In this document: one piece after another, positions 1 to 12,569 of the stretch | Layout: each line of letters opens with the position of its first letter | Numbering within the stretch: position 1 is the stretch's first letter | From: Cephalotus follicularis | Taxonomy: Eukaryota > Streptophyta > Magnoliopsida > Oxalidales > Cephalotaceae | Length of the DNA: 64,000 nt | Assembly (NCBI GenBank): GCA_001972305.1 | Contig: BDDD01005104.1 | Location: forward strand, 1-64,000 | Reading direction: 5' to 3' | The notes under the pieces: generated by a model | What the model was told of the DNA's origin: nothing | What the model saw: the letters and a program-made list of their open reading frames with translations, nothing else | The model's database searches: none | Translations under genes and position numbers: made by a program

Positions 1-215
1 CAGCCTCCATGCCAGGCATCCAACCTTATGTCGGGACATCACTAGTATAAGTAGGTAATAATATAAACTACTTCAATAATGTGATAAAATACAAGTGATA
101 TAGCCATAACAAATTTAGCACACATCATATATATAAAAGAATAAGATTGTTCCATACATAGTGAGATGTAACATGACAACCCATCTAATGGCTTGTCGGG
201 TCACTATATCTAACA
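1..215 (-). mobile_element. Right end of a family-C LTR inserted in the element A 3' LTR
   Basis: The last bases (gggtcac, then tctaaca at 209-215) match the right terminus of the complete family-C LTR at 5467-8860, including the phrase gcttg(t/a)cgggtcac. After 215 the sequence continues as ccagcccataacc, which is uninterrupted in the partner LTR of element A near 21164. This therefore looks like an insertion into the A 3' LTR with probable target duplicate ccagc. The left end lies outside the window. No coding sequence is seen. Confidence 0.75.
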
Positions 216-273
216 CCAGCCCATAACCATAATTCCATTTGGTACTCTTTACCTATAGGTCCAGCCACAAAGC

Positions 274-440
274 GGTGTCTCCCCGTAGGTTCACCCCTAA
301 AGTGGGTTCTTAGAGGTCCCTTTAATACTATGTTCCCATAGGTCCATTCACAATGCGGTGTCTCCCCGTAGGTTCACCTCTAAAGTGGGTTCCTATAGGT
401 CCATACAACTTCTATACTATGTGGTTAAACACTCCTAACT
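274..440. repeat. 83-bp tandem repeat in the A 3' LTR
   Basis: Two copies start at 274 and 357 with ggtgtctccccgtaggttc, an exact 83-bp step. The partner LTR has a third copy at 21217-21432, so copy number differs between the two LTRs of one element. Confidence 0.9.
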
Positions 441-1007
441 CCCATGACAGAGTGAAGATTAGGAATGGGTTATCTCATCAAGTCTCAAACAGTAACAACC
501 ATAATCCCTAGCCATAAAACCCTTTAATAAACTATAACCGTAAAACCACTTTACCATATTCATAAAACCATTTAAGCCCTTTAAACCATAAAACCATTTG
601 AACCATGACCATAAAACCATTCAAAGGATAGGGAGCTAACCATAGAGGATCATGTGGGATCCATCCGTCAACCATTTCCATAACCATCCATACCTTTTCC
701 ATATTACTAGTCCCTGAAGGTTCTAGTCCATAATGGTGATCCCTTAGGTCCAACCATACCATATCCTATTCATATTTCGGTCCCTATCGAAGTTAATAAA
801 ACTCTTTTATTGAAACTTCATTGGAATTTCTTTTGAAGATCAATTGTGTTAAATGAGGGTTCACATAGGTTATAAGGCCTTAGGGAGGCTTCCTATAGAA
901 CCCATTTGAAGATAAAAGAGTTTGGGGTTGAAAAGAGGTTGAAACCATTTCATTTTGTATAAAAATAGGGCACAAAGCACCAACCCTTTAAGCAAAGCGT
1001 AGATTGT

Positions 1008-1127
1008 TAAAGCCATAAAGCGTCGACGGTTTGCCAGTTCTTCTAAAAGCGTCGACGGTTTAATCGAAGCGTCGATATTTGAAAGGCCTAAAAACGTCGA
1101 CGGTTTAGACGAAGGCATTGAGGGTTT
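1008..1127. repeat. CGTCGACG palindrome island, A 3' LTR
   Basis: Three exact CGTCGACG cores and three degenerate ones occur in the context AAGCGTCGACGGTTT, spaced about 20-30 bp apart. The island lies downstream of the LTR TATA box, so it would be inside the transcript. Confidence 0.85.
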
Positions 1128-1678
1128 GACAGATGCAGTACCGATGCGTTCGTTCCTTTAAAAATTAAAAACTTGATTCAAACTCCATTAATTCGTTTAA
1201 AACTTGATCCAAAGGAAGCTATAAGTCCCAATGGTCGATTACTACTTGAAAATAGCTTTAAACCCTTAGATCCATACCCATAAACTCATAATCAAGAGAG
1301 AGAAAAGAGATTTGGCAAAAGTTCCAAATTCACTAATCTCTCTTTGATTTCCGTGCTAACCCATTATTAACCATATCAAATACCCTAACTCATCCCTCTA
1401 GCATGTATATATCAATCCATAACCCTATAATCATTCAATTCCATCAATATGCATGAATTCAAAGTATATATTTAGAACCTACCTAAAAACTGTTGAGACA
1501 CAGAACGGAAGGGATTTGCTGTTGAATCCTTGTTCTAATCCTTCCTTCAAGTTCCAAACTCTGCCACGAATCCAATGACTCCTTCCTTGGTGTATTCTAC
1601 TCTCTACCTCTCTCTAAATCACTCTCTCTCTGGAAATAGAAAGAGGAAATGAAAATGAGAAAGGAAGAGTTGAACTGT

Positions 1679-1688
1679 CTATATATAG
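1679..1688 (-). promoter_or_regulatory. TATA box of the A 3' LTR
   Basis: The palindromic CTATATATAG lies about 175 bp inside the LTR start. On the minus strand it is followed by the CT/GA-rich leader typical of plant LTR promoters. Confidence 0.6.
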
Positions 1689-1861
1689 ACTCCCTTGGAT
1701 GGAAAACCCAACAACTGTACGTAGGTTCAATTGAACCTACACAACCCATAAACAACCATAAAAGGGAAAATATCATAATATCATATACATGCTATGCCAT
1801 CCATCAATACAATACCGTATAAATACAATCAAGTACATACATCCATAACTCGGGGCTTACA

Positions 1862-1878
1862 TCCTCCCCTCTTTAGAG
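1862..1878 (-). promoter_or_regulatory. Polypurine tract of element A
   Basis: The minus-strand purine run CTCTAAAGAGGGGAGGA abuts the LTR start at 1861. This is the expected primer site for plus-strand DNA synthesis. Confidence 0.8.
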
Positions 1879-1885
1879 AAATCTC

Positions 1886-3085
1886 ATCCCGAGATTCCCT
1901 AAGGTCAAAACAAGTGAGGATATAACACTCTCACGTCTTCCTCACTCTCCCATGTCGTTTCCTTAAGCCCATGATATTGCCATAACACTTTAACCAAAGC
2001 GATGCTCTTATTCGTTAACTACTTGACTCGACGATATCTAAACAAGTGCATCCTCAAAACTCATATATGCCCTCAACTCCAATGGCTCAAACCATAACAC
2101 GTGCGAAGGGTCTGGATGATACTTCCTCAGCATCGATACATGAAAGACATTGTGCACCTCTAATAAGCTGCGCGGTAAGGCAAGCCTGTAGGCAACTGCA
2201 CTTACTCTCTCAAGGATCTCAAAAGGTCCTCTATACCGTGGGGTTAACTTTCATTTCTTGCCAAACCTCATAATTCTTTTGGTTGGTGACACCTTGAGGA
2301 ACACATGATCTCCCACTGAGAGCTCTAAGTCTCACCGTCGATGGTCTGCATAACTCTTTTGTCGATTCTGGGCTGTTAGAAGCCTTTCCCTGATAACCCT
2401 GGCCTTCTCTGTTGTCTCTTGCACAAGTTTGGGCCCTAAGAGACTCTGCTCACATACCTAAAACCAATAAACTGGAGTTCTACACTTCTGACCATAAAGG
2501 GCCTCAAATGGTTCCATACTGATACTAGCATTATAACTGTTGTTGTAAGAGAACTCCACTAAAGGCAGATGCTTATCCTAATTGCCATCCCAATCCATCA
2601 CACATGCTCGTGGCATGTCCTTAAGAGTCTGGATTGTCCGCTCAGACTGACCATCTGTCTGGGGATGAAAAGTCGTACTGAAGCTTAACTGAGTACTAAA
2701 AATTGCTTGCAGTTTCTTAAAAAATCGTGGAGTAAACCGTGGGTCTCTGTCAGACACAACACTTATTGGTACTCCGTAAAGCCTAACAATCTCTTCAACA
2801 TACAAGGATGCCAACCGTTCAAGAGAATAAATCATCTTGATCACTAAAAAGTGTGCATACTTCATAAAGCGATCAACGATAACCCATATGACATCACGGT
2901 TAGTCCTCGTCCTTGGTAACCCTGTCACAAAATCCATCGTGATGTGCTTCCATTTCCACTGTGCTACTGGTAACGGCTGAAGCAATCCAGTCGATCTCTG
3001 TTGTTCTGCCTTATCTTGCAGACAAATTGAGTAGGAAGAAACATACTCTGCTATCTCCCTCTTCATGTCATTCCTCCAGTAGCTG
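1886..3085 (-). pseudogene. Element A pol: integrase core, C-terminus and chromodomain
   Basis: The frame at 2578-3093 carries a Ty3/gypsy integrase. The zinc-finger end (YWRNDMKREI), then catalytic Asp in MDFVTGLP, Asp in VSDRDPRFT and Glu in QTDGQSERT are all visible. Further along the minus strand are the integrase C-terminal signature (LTPRYRGPFEIL, HNVFHVSMLRKY) and a chromodomain-like stretch (ALVKVLWQYHGLKETTWE). These mark the Tekay/Del chromovirus lineage. Frameshifts and stops separate the pieces, so it is not functional. The N-terminal half of the zinc finger continues at 9294, on the far side of the inserted LTR B. Confidence 0.9.
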
Positions 3086-3396
3086 TGTGACATCCGTGTC
3101 CTAGTATGGTCTGTGTCTGTGGATCCTACATGGTAATCTATCTGTCTGTCTAGCTGTTAGGCTATTTTTTGGGCATTCATGACATATGCATCACGGTATT
3201 AATAAAATTTTTACCATTGCGATTTCATTCTGATGGTTTTTCTGCATAACAAATAAGTTTTTCTTTGCTTTAAATTAAATGATGTTTTACTGAAATGACT
3301 GCTGAATTTGAAAAATAAGCCAAGTGGTATGTCCTAAACATCCAATTTCTGTTCGTATCGGTTAAATTATGGACAAAACTCTGTATGTTATGGTTG

Positions 3397-3408
3397 TATA
3401 TATATATG
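3397..3408 (+). promoter_or_regulatory. TATA box of solo LTR B
   Basis: The tract TATATATATATG is followed about 20 bp later by a CT-rich leader. The same arrangement occurs at 30350-30358 (minus) in the sister LTR. Confidence 0.55.
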
Positions 3409-5466
3409 TGAAATGCCAAAGAAATTTGTCTCATTTTTGGCTTTTTTTCTCTCTCTCCCCGTCTCTCTCTATTTCTCTCCCGTTCTCTCTCTGTCTTCTA
3501 CCTCTACCACCGGCGTCACTGTCGAAATGACGCCTGCGAAGGCACCGGTAGGACCGCCTCGGCCTCTCGAGCATGCCGTACCCCACCTCGGCGACGGCAA
3601 AGACTCCATGCGCCCGCCACGAGCTCTTCTCTCTCTGCCTTTGTTTTGCGTTGATCTGCCGTCTCCGGTGACTGTCGCGGCAAGGTGAGCCCAGATTCAG
3701 CGTCTTAGCATCGCGGCGAGTCGAATGCAACCAGCCCCGACCCGTGACGATGCCGGCAGCGTAGATCGGCTGTGAAGGCAGCCACAGTCAACACGTTCTT
3801 TCCGGCCAGACGCTGCGGCGCCGTGACCAATGTGCCTCAGATCCGTGATCCCCGGCCTCTGGCACACCAGAGGCGACCTTCTTTGAGCTGACCGGGCACC
3901 GCTCGTGGCTGATACACTCTAGCCAATGGCAACACGTGAGCCCACGAGCCGGCAGCCTCCGACAGTGCGTTTCAGACGAGTCCAGCTTTCTGACTCCGTT
4001 TTCCGTATGGAGGTGATCCGTTCTAGTTCCGCTCCGAGATTTGGGTTCTGAGATTTGGGCTCCGTGCTCCGTTCCGTCGGTTTTCGGTAAACTCTGAACT
4101 CTGTTCTATTAATTATATTTTCCATTAAATTCAGTAATTCTGTATCTGTTTATGCGATATTATGAACTTGAATTGTTTATATGACTTGAAATCGGATAAT
4201 TTGGAAGACCACTTGGACTTGCTTTAATGGTTTCGAAATAATATTTAATTAAAGGTTTAAACGATGTTTTTAACTATCAGACTTCTACTGCTGATGACCG
4301 TTTTGATCGGTTATAATTTTCTGATGTCTGCACGTATTTCATTGCATAACGCATTTTACGGTATAGTACGTGTGTGAATTCTGATAATCTGTTGTCTGTT
4401 TGTCTGTTGGCAGAGGATCCTGCCTTTGAGGTCGACCATGGAGGCGACCCGTCTTGGGACTTGCTCGTCTGTTCTGTGAGTGGAACGCCTTTCTTTTACC
4501 CTTTTTACTCTGAAATACTTTTAAATGTTTTGAATGTTTAAGCATGTTCGCTTATTTATTTATGTCTCTGAATGAACTTGGTTTTAGTTCATTTCTAAAA
4601 AATATTTAAGTTTTAATGTCTGATACATTCCTTTAATGTTTTTAAAATGCTCGCACGATAATAGTCATAGTATGACGCTATTTTCAGATATATCTGTATT
4701 TGATAAGAAAAAAGTGATTTCTGTACTTCTGAAATCTATTAAATATGATTAGATGCATGGTGATCTTGGTATTGTATTAGTTACCCATCTGATACCCATG
4801 AGAGGCACTGTCTGCACATGTACGACCTTCTGCTGATGCTTTGACACGACGGGTGTCATCACCACTATTTATGTTGGACGTTCGGCCTGACGGGGTCCGG
4901 ACGTCAACCTTACCTAGTAGACCCACTGAATCTTTATATATTTATTTATGCTGTTTAAACTCTGTTAAATACTACATATATCTGAAATTCTGATGATTTA
5001 AGTCTATTTGAAAGAAATGATCTGGCTTTCTACTGATTTCTGGAAATATCTGTTTTATAAATCGGTTTTGAATTTATAATCTGTTTAAGTTGTTTTAATC
5101 TGATTTGTAAATCAGATTCTGAATTTTGATTCTGTTTCTGAAATTCTGTTTCAGTTGTTTTACACTTTTATTATATCTTTTCTGCAAAGATATTTTTATT
5201 GCGAGCAAAACTATGCTGAGTCTTTTGTTCCATCTCACTAGTCCTGTGGACTAACCCCTCTTCTGCTTTTTTTTGTTTTTAGTTCTGATAAGTTAGTCTG
5301 TTGAGCTCTATCAGTTGGAGTCAGTCAGACTGCTGAGGTGAGACCACAAGGGCATGCCTACCAAAGTCAACATATGCATATCATCCACAACATTAGCATT
5401 TAAATTTATGCATTACTTATGTTTTTTAGATAAATGCTTTTATGGTTTTGTTTATAAAGGGCTGAG

Positions 5467-8400
5467 TGTAAGAATAAAACTGAGTTTATAGTCATTTTAG
5501 GCATTAGTTGCATGGACTGTGTAACTTTAATTTTCATTAAAGTGTCTCAAAACAAAGAACATCCACTATTTAACACCATAAACGAATACAAACAACCTAG
5601 GATCGCTAATCAACAATCCAGATAAACAATATAAACATACATAGAAGGATAGAGTTTATACTAAGCAACCAACTCCTTCCTTCAAGTATCCGTTCTGAGA
5701 CTTCAAGCTTTCACTTAGGAACAAACAGTAGCGAAATAACAAACAAACCAAAACCTATATTTCTAATCCTAGATTAGGTGTAACACCCCGCGCCCGCAGG
5801 GCGGACACGTGGCATTACGCTCAGTCCAATATACAATACAAGGTCGGGACTAGCAATATAAAATGCGGAAAAACTTAAAACTTTGCAATATATATATATC
5901 AGTTGCGGAAGAAACAAAACACTGATCCATACATACGATACAATTCCTTTACAATTCAATGCATTAACAATCTTTCAATACAAAACACTCAAATCTCTCA
6001 CAACCAACTCCTCGGCGTCCAAGTAGTCATGTGATCAACGGTACTCAGTCCTTCTGTCCATTGCTACCTGCTACCCTACCTATGCAGCACACAAAGGTAC
6101 AACACAGCCCCACCCCGAAGGATGGGCTTAGCCACACTGGCTAAGCAGAAACCCCATGCAGCATGTATGCATGTGCAATATCGGTGACAATTTATGCAAT
6201 AACAATGTGCGGTGTATAATATCAATGCATGACATGGCAAATGTACATGTACAATTGGCGATCAAACTATCCGTATGACAATGGCCCAACAGAGCATACG
6301 GATAGGATCTATAACAATCAAACAATGGCAGACACTCAGTGGTGGTGTATGAAACACCCAATCAATCAATCAATCAATATCCTATAGAGCATGCGACCGG
6401 GTAAATACAATGTCAATCGGTCAGTGGTGATCAGTCCCATGGAAGGTAGTCCTTCAAAAAGGGTGGGAGATCTATCTACGGTTTCCAGATTGATCAGGTC
6501 TGGAACTCATAGATCTTCCAGCCTATGGCTGGGTCAATACGGTAAGCTCAACCATAAAGGGAGCAATCATTAAGCTCGAGGGTCAAGGAGCAACAATCGG
6601 TAAGCTCGACCATAAAGGGAGCAACAATCAATACTGCTCGTCAGCGGGTCAATACAATACAATAAATGAAACGATCGACGGAATAGGCGGACAAAGTCAA
6701 CACCCTAACATACCGACACGAATCATAAGGTCGCTCTATAGGATCCATACAATACAATCAATCAATCAATCAAGTCAATACAATATTGGGTGGAGGTTGA
6801 TGGAGATGCAATTCCAGTTGCAAGGGAGGAAGGTGGAGGCTGCCAGCAAGAGGGAGAGAGAGAGAAAAAATAGAGAGAGGAGAGGAAATGAGAATAATGA
6901 GAGAAAAGAGAGAAAATTGACTTAAATAGTCAATTCGATCAACTCTCCGAAACTCGGCCCAAAAACCCGACTATACATGCATGTAACCAATACAATATCA
7001 ATAGGTATAAGAATACCTCAATACAATACGGTTCAGTACGGTCCAATATGGTACAATACGGTACGATGTATGTATGAATAGTACCAAAGGGAATTCGGTC
7101 GTCACACTAGGATCAATATAGGGAATGTAATGCTCAATGAAAGCAGTACACCACCTATAGAAATCAAGTAGTGGTGTGTTTTGGTATATTTTCTCTTCTC
7201 TCTGTTTTTGTTCTCTAAGAAGCAAAAACACCAGACTCACACTCTCTGTAAAAAGTGTCCAGGTTCTGCTTATAACAACCCAGCCTCTCCTCACACGTTT
7301 TTAACTTCCCTCTTCTTATCCCCAGAGTTTGTTCCCCAATTATAGGATGATAACAACCAAACGTGTTATCAGGATTTCATTCCATTTTAATGCAAATCCT
7401 TTTTCCATTTTGTCACCTTGACATATGGAATGGATAAGAGAAGAAATGTTTTAACGTGTTATATTTACTTTGACTGCTACTTACCATATTGGTTGTCTAA
7501 CAACTAACACGTTGATCACATGCAGTAGACAATGAGGAGAGAGATAAATAATAATCCAATTATTATTTATTACTGAATATGAGAATTAATAATCTAATTA
7601 CTAATTAATACCAAAAACATATTAGTATATTATGTCAACTAATTAGTCACATAACATCACTAATACACCACAATATAACATGTGCCATCACACGTTATAA
7701 AACAATACGATATATGTATCTAATACATATACTCGTGAGGCGGGACCCCAAAGTCCGGAATTAATCGGCAACGATGGTGTGCTACTAAGACGCCTTGCTC
7801 TTAAGTAAACTTACCATAAATAGTCCTTGACTATTTTTAAGACCGTGAACCTATGACTATCATATTCCATGTGTGTAAATTAATCCCTTGATTAATTTCC
7901 ACAATTAAGTCCATTTCTGATACATCCGATACTTTATCCTGACAACAGTTACCGTAAACTATAATCCCTCGTCATCCTCGGCTCCAATCACAACCTAGGG
8001 TAAGGATACGTGTCAACCCTAGATATGTCGGTATCTATAAATTCGTATTTTACCATCATGACTATCGACAAGCCTTTCTGGAAACCCTAGGTTCCAGCTC
8101 ACCATAACCTGGCAAGGTATTTCAAACTCCACAGTGAATACAGATACCATAGAGCCAATCACCCTCACATCAGGTATGACGATTCCTTGTTGCGCACTCA
8201 CTTACATTCTCATAAATTCTGCAAGACCCAAAAGCTGCATGTTTGCTAGTCCGCGAAAGAACTGGATAGGGCAGAAATCAAAGTCAGACAGTCTCTATGC
8301 AATGCACAGTAGCCGCTCAGGTCTAAGGATTAGACAAGTCTATCAAGAACTTGCTAGACTCGTAGAGTCTATACACTACTGTCTCAGATGGGAAACTCTA

Positions 8401-8860
8401 CTGACATAGGATATGTGACCATCCAAATAGAATTCTCATGGTGGGTCAAGTTCAGTGTACATGCTCCCAGCACGTACCCCACATTAGCTTTAGGGTTAAA
8501 CCCAAGTGACAATGAGATATTCCACCCTCCCATTCGCGAGAGCAAGCACAATGTGGCAAGTATGTCTGGTTCACGAATGCCCAAAATAAGTGAACCTATG
8601 ACTTGGAACAGTTTAGTCACAGGGAATAAAGAAGTCGCTCTCATAGCCCTTAGCTCGACAACCAACCCTTTGATGTGACAGAGCACTATATATGTAAGCA
8701 GTGTCATGCTTTAATTATGTGATAAAACATATATGATTATGCTAATAATAAATACAAATTGCACAATGTAACATGAATAGAACAAGACTGTATATAATAT
8801 GAGCACGGTACAAGTACATCTAACCACCTAGTGGCTTGACGGGTCACACACTCTCTAACA
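5467..8860 (-). mobile_element. Solo LTR C nested in LTR B
   Basis: On the minus strand it begins TGTTAGAGAG and ends TCTTACA, with a perfect 5-bp target duplication ctgag at 5462-5466 and 8861-8865. Removing it restores the LTR B sequence ...gggctgagccct... seen in the sister copy. The net length without the nested LTR D is about 2.07 kb. No gag or pol motif is visible. The lineage is not certain; the TGTTAGA start and overall feel suggest a copia-type LTR, but that is a guess. Confidence 0.85.
5779..7106 (-). mobile_element. Solo LTR D nested in LTR C
   Basis: The minus-strand reading is TGTGACGACC at 7106 to GGGGTGTTACA at 5779, about 1.33 kb. Flanks ttagg (5774-5778) and ctagg (7107-7111) differ by one base. 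It contains a purine-rich leader (6838-6920), a tandem block of the type ggtaagctc(g/a)accataaaggga (6541-6640), and a stem-loop at 6105-6135. It makes a fourth level of insertion: A, B, C, D. Confidence 0.75.
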
Positions 8861-9293
8861 CTGAGCCCTATTTATGTTTTAAGCTTTGATAATATGGTTG
8901 AAGCTGAGCCCAACCCATATGTTGACGGACTGAGTCTGATAAATTGTTTTCTGTTTCTGATGAGAAGGGCGGAGCCCTAGTTTTGTTTTGATATATTGTG
9001 AAATTTCCTCCTACGGGAGTGTGGTTTGCTGAGGGATGAGCCAATTTTATAAACTGTGTTTTTCTTTACATGGGACATAGTCCGATAAACGAATACAACA
9101 TGCCCGATTTTCGTAAAAATATAAGAGTTAGAATTATTTTCAAGTTTTTGAAGAAAATTTTCTGTTTATTCTTCTGTTTAAAAATGTATTTCTGAAACTC
9201 TGTTCTGCTGAACCTATGAGGTGAGTCTCTAATGGGAGGCTTGAACTTGTAGCGGACACGGCGGATCCCAATGGGCTGGGTTCGGGCATGTCA

Positions 9294-11164
9294 AGCTAAG
9301 CTTTAGATCTCGGTACATCTTGGTACTCCTTGGATGTATTGAGAAACTAGAGTGATGAGCCAGAGACAAAAGTTCACCCTTCAGCTCCTTACTGTCAGGA
9401 ACACAAACTCTATCTTGAAATCTCAACAATCCATCACCATGAAGAGAGAACTTGGGTCTTAACCCTCATTGACCATCTAATGCAACCTTAAGCAAGCCTC
9501 CATTTGCATAGTGCAAAGACTATCGCTGCCAATTCTAGGTCATGAGTGGGATAACTCTCCTCATGAGACTTCAACTTTCTTCAGGCATCGGCGATCACCT
9601 TCCCATACTACATCAAAACACAACCCAAACCATTCATGATGCATCATTGTACACAACAAAGTCTTCACTACCCTCGAGCAAAGACAAGATCAACGAAGAA
9701 ATCAAACGGTGTCTTAACTCCTGAAAACTCCCTTCACAACTGTCATCCCAAACAAACACTGTCTTTTTCTGCGTCAACCGGGTCAAATGTGTAGCTATAC
9801 ATGAGAATTCCTAGACAAAATGGCGGTAATACGCGGCTAAGCACAAGAAACTACGGACTTCTGTCACATTTGTCAACCATCTCCAATCCCTTATTGCTTC
9901 AATCTTTTTGCTGGGTCTACTGATAAACCGGCACTGGAGACAACGTGACCAAGAAAAGTCACCTCTGACAACCAAAACTCACATTTGCTGAACTTGGCAT
10001 AAAACTGATGCTCTCTCAAAACTTGCAATGCCATGTGCAAATGTTACCCATGCTCTTCCATAGTCCTGGAATACACAAGAAAAGTCACATATGACAACCA
10101 AAACTCACATTTGCTGAACTTGGCATACAATTGATGCTCTCTCAAAACTTGCAATGCCATGTGCAAATGTTACCCATGCTCTTCCATAGTCCTGGAATAC
10201 ACAAGAAAAGTCACATATGACAACCAAAACTCACATTTGCTGAACTTGGCATACAATTGATGCTCTCTCAAAACTTGCAATGCCATGTGCAAATGTTACC
10301 CATGCTCTTCCATAGTCCTGGAATACACAAGAAAAGTCACATATGACAACCAAAACTCACATTTGCTGAACTTGGCATACAATTGATGCTCTCTCAAAAC
10401 TTGCAATGCCATGTGCAAATGTTACCCATGCTCTTCCATAGTCCTGGAATACACAAGAAAAGTCACATATGACAACCAAAACTCACATTTGCTGAACTTG
10501 GCATACAATTGATGCTCTCTCAAAACTTGCAATGCCATGTGCAAATGTTACCCATGCTCTTCCATAGTCCTGGAATACACAAGAAAAGTCACATATGACA
10601 ACCAAAACTCACATTTGCTGAACTTGGCATACAATTGATGCTCTCTCAAAACTTGCAATGCCATGTGCAAATGTTACCCATGCTCTTCTATAGTCCTGGA
10701 ATACACAAGGATATTATCGATGAAAACCACGATGAACTGGTCAAGATATGAACTAAACACACTGTTCATAAGACTCATGAATGCAGTAGGGGCATTGGTC
10801 ACCCCAAACGGCATTACCACGAACTCATAGTGTCCACACCATGACCTGAAGGCTGTCTTTGGAATATCTTCGGCTCTAACTCTGAGCTGGTGATATCCTC
10901 ACCCCAAAACCAACTTAGAAAACACTAAAGAACTTCTCAACTGATCAAACAATTCCTCGATATGCGGTAGTGGGTACTTGTTCTTAACGGTAACCCTGTT
11001 GAGCTGTCGATAATCGATACACATTCGAAGGGATCCATCCTTTTTCTTGACAAAGAGGACTGGTGCTCCCCAGGGGGAAACACTCGATCTGATAAAACCT
11101 CTATCGAGTAACTCCTACAATTGAAGTTTCAACTCTTTCAACTTTGGGGGTGCCATACGATAAT
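9294..11164 (-). pseudogene. Element A pol: RT, RNase H, integrase N-terminus (decayed)
   Basis: Minus-strand reading gives the RT entry motif YRMAPPKLKELK next to the gap, [32 protein letters not shown], a palm motif FIDN, LGHVVS, an RNase H start (VVYSDAS-like) and the integrase entry FQDRVCVPDSKELKGELL...STKMYRDLK. The canonical FIDD/YxDD box reads FIDN, so the second catalytic Asp is lost. There are many stops, and a deletion joins RNase H (ELAAIVFAL) directly to the pre-integrase region. The reading continues at 3085. It contains the 126-bp tandem array. Confidence 0.88.
9954..10709. repeat. Six tandem 126-bp copies inside the RT gene
   Basis: The unit starts aaaagtcacatatgacaacc at 9954, 10080, 10206, 10332, 10458 and 10584, exactly 126 bp apart, and the array ends at 10709. 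Each unit encodes 42 residues of RT on the minus strand ([11 protein letters not shown], stop, [12 protein letters not shown]...CEFWLS). The middle units look identical. The first and last differ by a few bases. Every unit carries the same in-frame TAA after EEHG. Confidence 0.97.
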
Positions 11165-11189
11165 NNNNNNNNNNNNNNNNNNNNNNNNN
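11165..11189. other. Assembly gap (25 N)
   Basis: A run of 25 N falls between RT coding sequence on the left and LTR-like sequence on the right. The true distance and junction here are unknown. Confidence 1.
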
Positions 11190-12317
11190 TTTAAATACCG
11201 TAAAAGTACCTACCATACCTACCTGGACAGTGCACAGCTCGGAACCCCAGAAGGAGCCCCAAGCTCCGCACTGTTCCCACCAAGTGGAGACTCATAGCCG
11301 TCAGGTGGGTTAAAAAATCCTGTATCCCCCTTCAGAGCTCCAAGTGTCGTTTCCTCAGTTCTCGTCCCGAGAGTCGGCTCCCTGGCTCCCTGGGGTTCTC
11401 CAGCGAGGTCCGAAAGGTCAACACCATCAGTCCAAAGGAGACTAGGCAAGTATGTAACAGTTGCCTGATTGGGTACGTAGACTACTAACAACTATCTTAC
11501 AACCATTCACGTACTTAACACCTCGATACCTAGTGTACCGATCTCTCCACAGGAGTACCGTCCAAACCATACCCGTTGGTTGTTTCTGTAACATACCCAG
11601 GTTGGAGTAACCCCAAGAGTTGACTTAGACTCATAACCAATAGTCGAAAACTTTAAACACCATATGCATGCGGAAGATAATATCAAATTCCATGTAGAAA
11701 AGCCCATCCATATACACCTCATGCCATACAAATATCTTATGCGCTGCCACAAGCCGGCAGGTTAAAAGCTGAAATATAAAATGTCTCTTATACATTTCCA
11801 ACTCATATACACAACGTAGAGGTCAGGAACTATGCTGCTACTAGAATCTTGCGCTGTCATACGTCCCGTCCGTTCACCTCAGAGCTTCACCTGTACCTGA
11901 TCATGACCCATAACGAGAATGGGTCAGAGACCACTGGTCGAGTAGGTAATACAATATGCGATGCAATGGTATGCCACAGATAAAATGATGTGCCATGAAA
12001 TGCAACAGTATAATAGTATGTTATGCGTGCAATAGTATAACCCTGTATGTATGGCATGTCATATGCATGAATGCCAAAGGTGGAACACCAACCGTCCCAA
12101 GCAGTGGTGTACTTTGTTGGTTCTAGAATCACATCAAAGGCCATAGGCCTGCATAAACTCCATAAAAACCATCCATAACTATACCATAGGAACAATCAAT
12201 CCATAAGGTCAAGTACTTCTCTGCCTCTCCGGCCCGAGATAGTACCTCAACCGTTTATGCACTCTCTGTGCCATATCCAGTGGAGCATAGGATAACACCG
12301 GCTACATACCCATGATG

Positions 12318-12569
12318 CTAGTCCCGAAGGTGCTAGCCCCTGAGGGGACCTGCGACTCAATCCCGAAGGAGCTCAACAAGGTCTACCCTAAAACTGTAAT
12401 ACTAGTCTCGAAGGTACTAGCCCCTGAGGGGACCTATGATTCAATCCCGAAGGAGCTCAACAAGGTCTACCATAAAACCATAACACTAGTCCCGAAGGTA
12501 CTAGCACCTGAGGGGACCTGCGACTCAATCCCGAAGGAGCTCAACAAGGTCTACCCTAGAACCCTAACA
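12318..12569. repeat. 84-bp tandem repeat, three copies
   Basis: Units starting ctagtcccgaaggt occur at 12318, 12402 and 12486. It occupies the LTR position where element A has its unrelated-looking 83-bp block. Confidence 0.95.

Larger units (their letters stand above)
216..1861 (-). mobile_element. 3' LTR of Tekay-type Ty3/gypsy element A (partial)
   Basis: Read on the minus strand this LTR begins at 1861 with TGTAAGCCCCGAG directly after a polypurine tract, as a 3' LTR should. It is closely similar, roughly nine bases in ten by eye, over its visible length to the 5' LTR of the same element (21164-22940). Shared landmarks are a TATA box, a CT-rich leader, an island of CGTCGACG palindromes and an 83-bp tandem block. 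The distal part is displaced beyond the left window edge by the insertion at 1-215. Confidence 0.85.
3086..9293 (+). mobile_element. Solo LTR B (chromovirus family), itself interrupted
   Basis: The LTR starts TGTGACATCC and ends GGGCATGTCA. The flanks agctg (3081-3085) and agcta (9294-9298) are a one-mismatch 5-bp target duplication. Both flanks fall in the integrase zinc finger of element A, between TKMYRDLK and SYWRND. The LTR body is 3086-5466 plus 8866-9293 and aligns with the complete solo LTR at 28130-30661 on the opposite strand. It has a TATA box near 3397, a CT-rich leader and a GC-rich region (3490-3960). Nothing internal to an element remains, so it is a solo LTR. Confidence 0.9.

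Noticed and set aside
3413-3688. 91-residue frame resembling a signal peptide protein
   Set aside because: It falls in the CT-rich leader and GC-rich part of LTR B. The sister LTR does not conserve it as a protein.
8384-8707. 107-residue minus frame ending near LTR C terminus
   Set aside because: It lies wholly inside solo LTR C and shows no known motif. A TAR/SIRE-like protein was considered but not supported.
9954-10709. CRISPR-like regular repeats
   Set aside because: Units are contiguous without spacers, encode RT, and lie in a plant retrotransposon.
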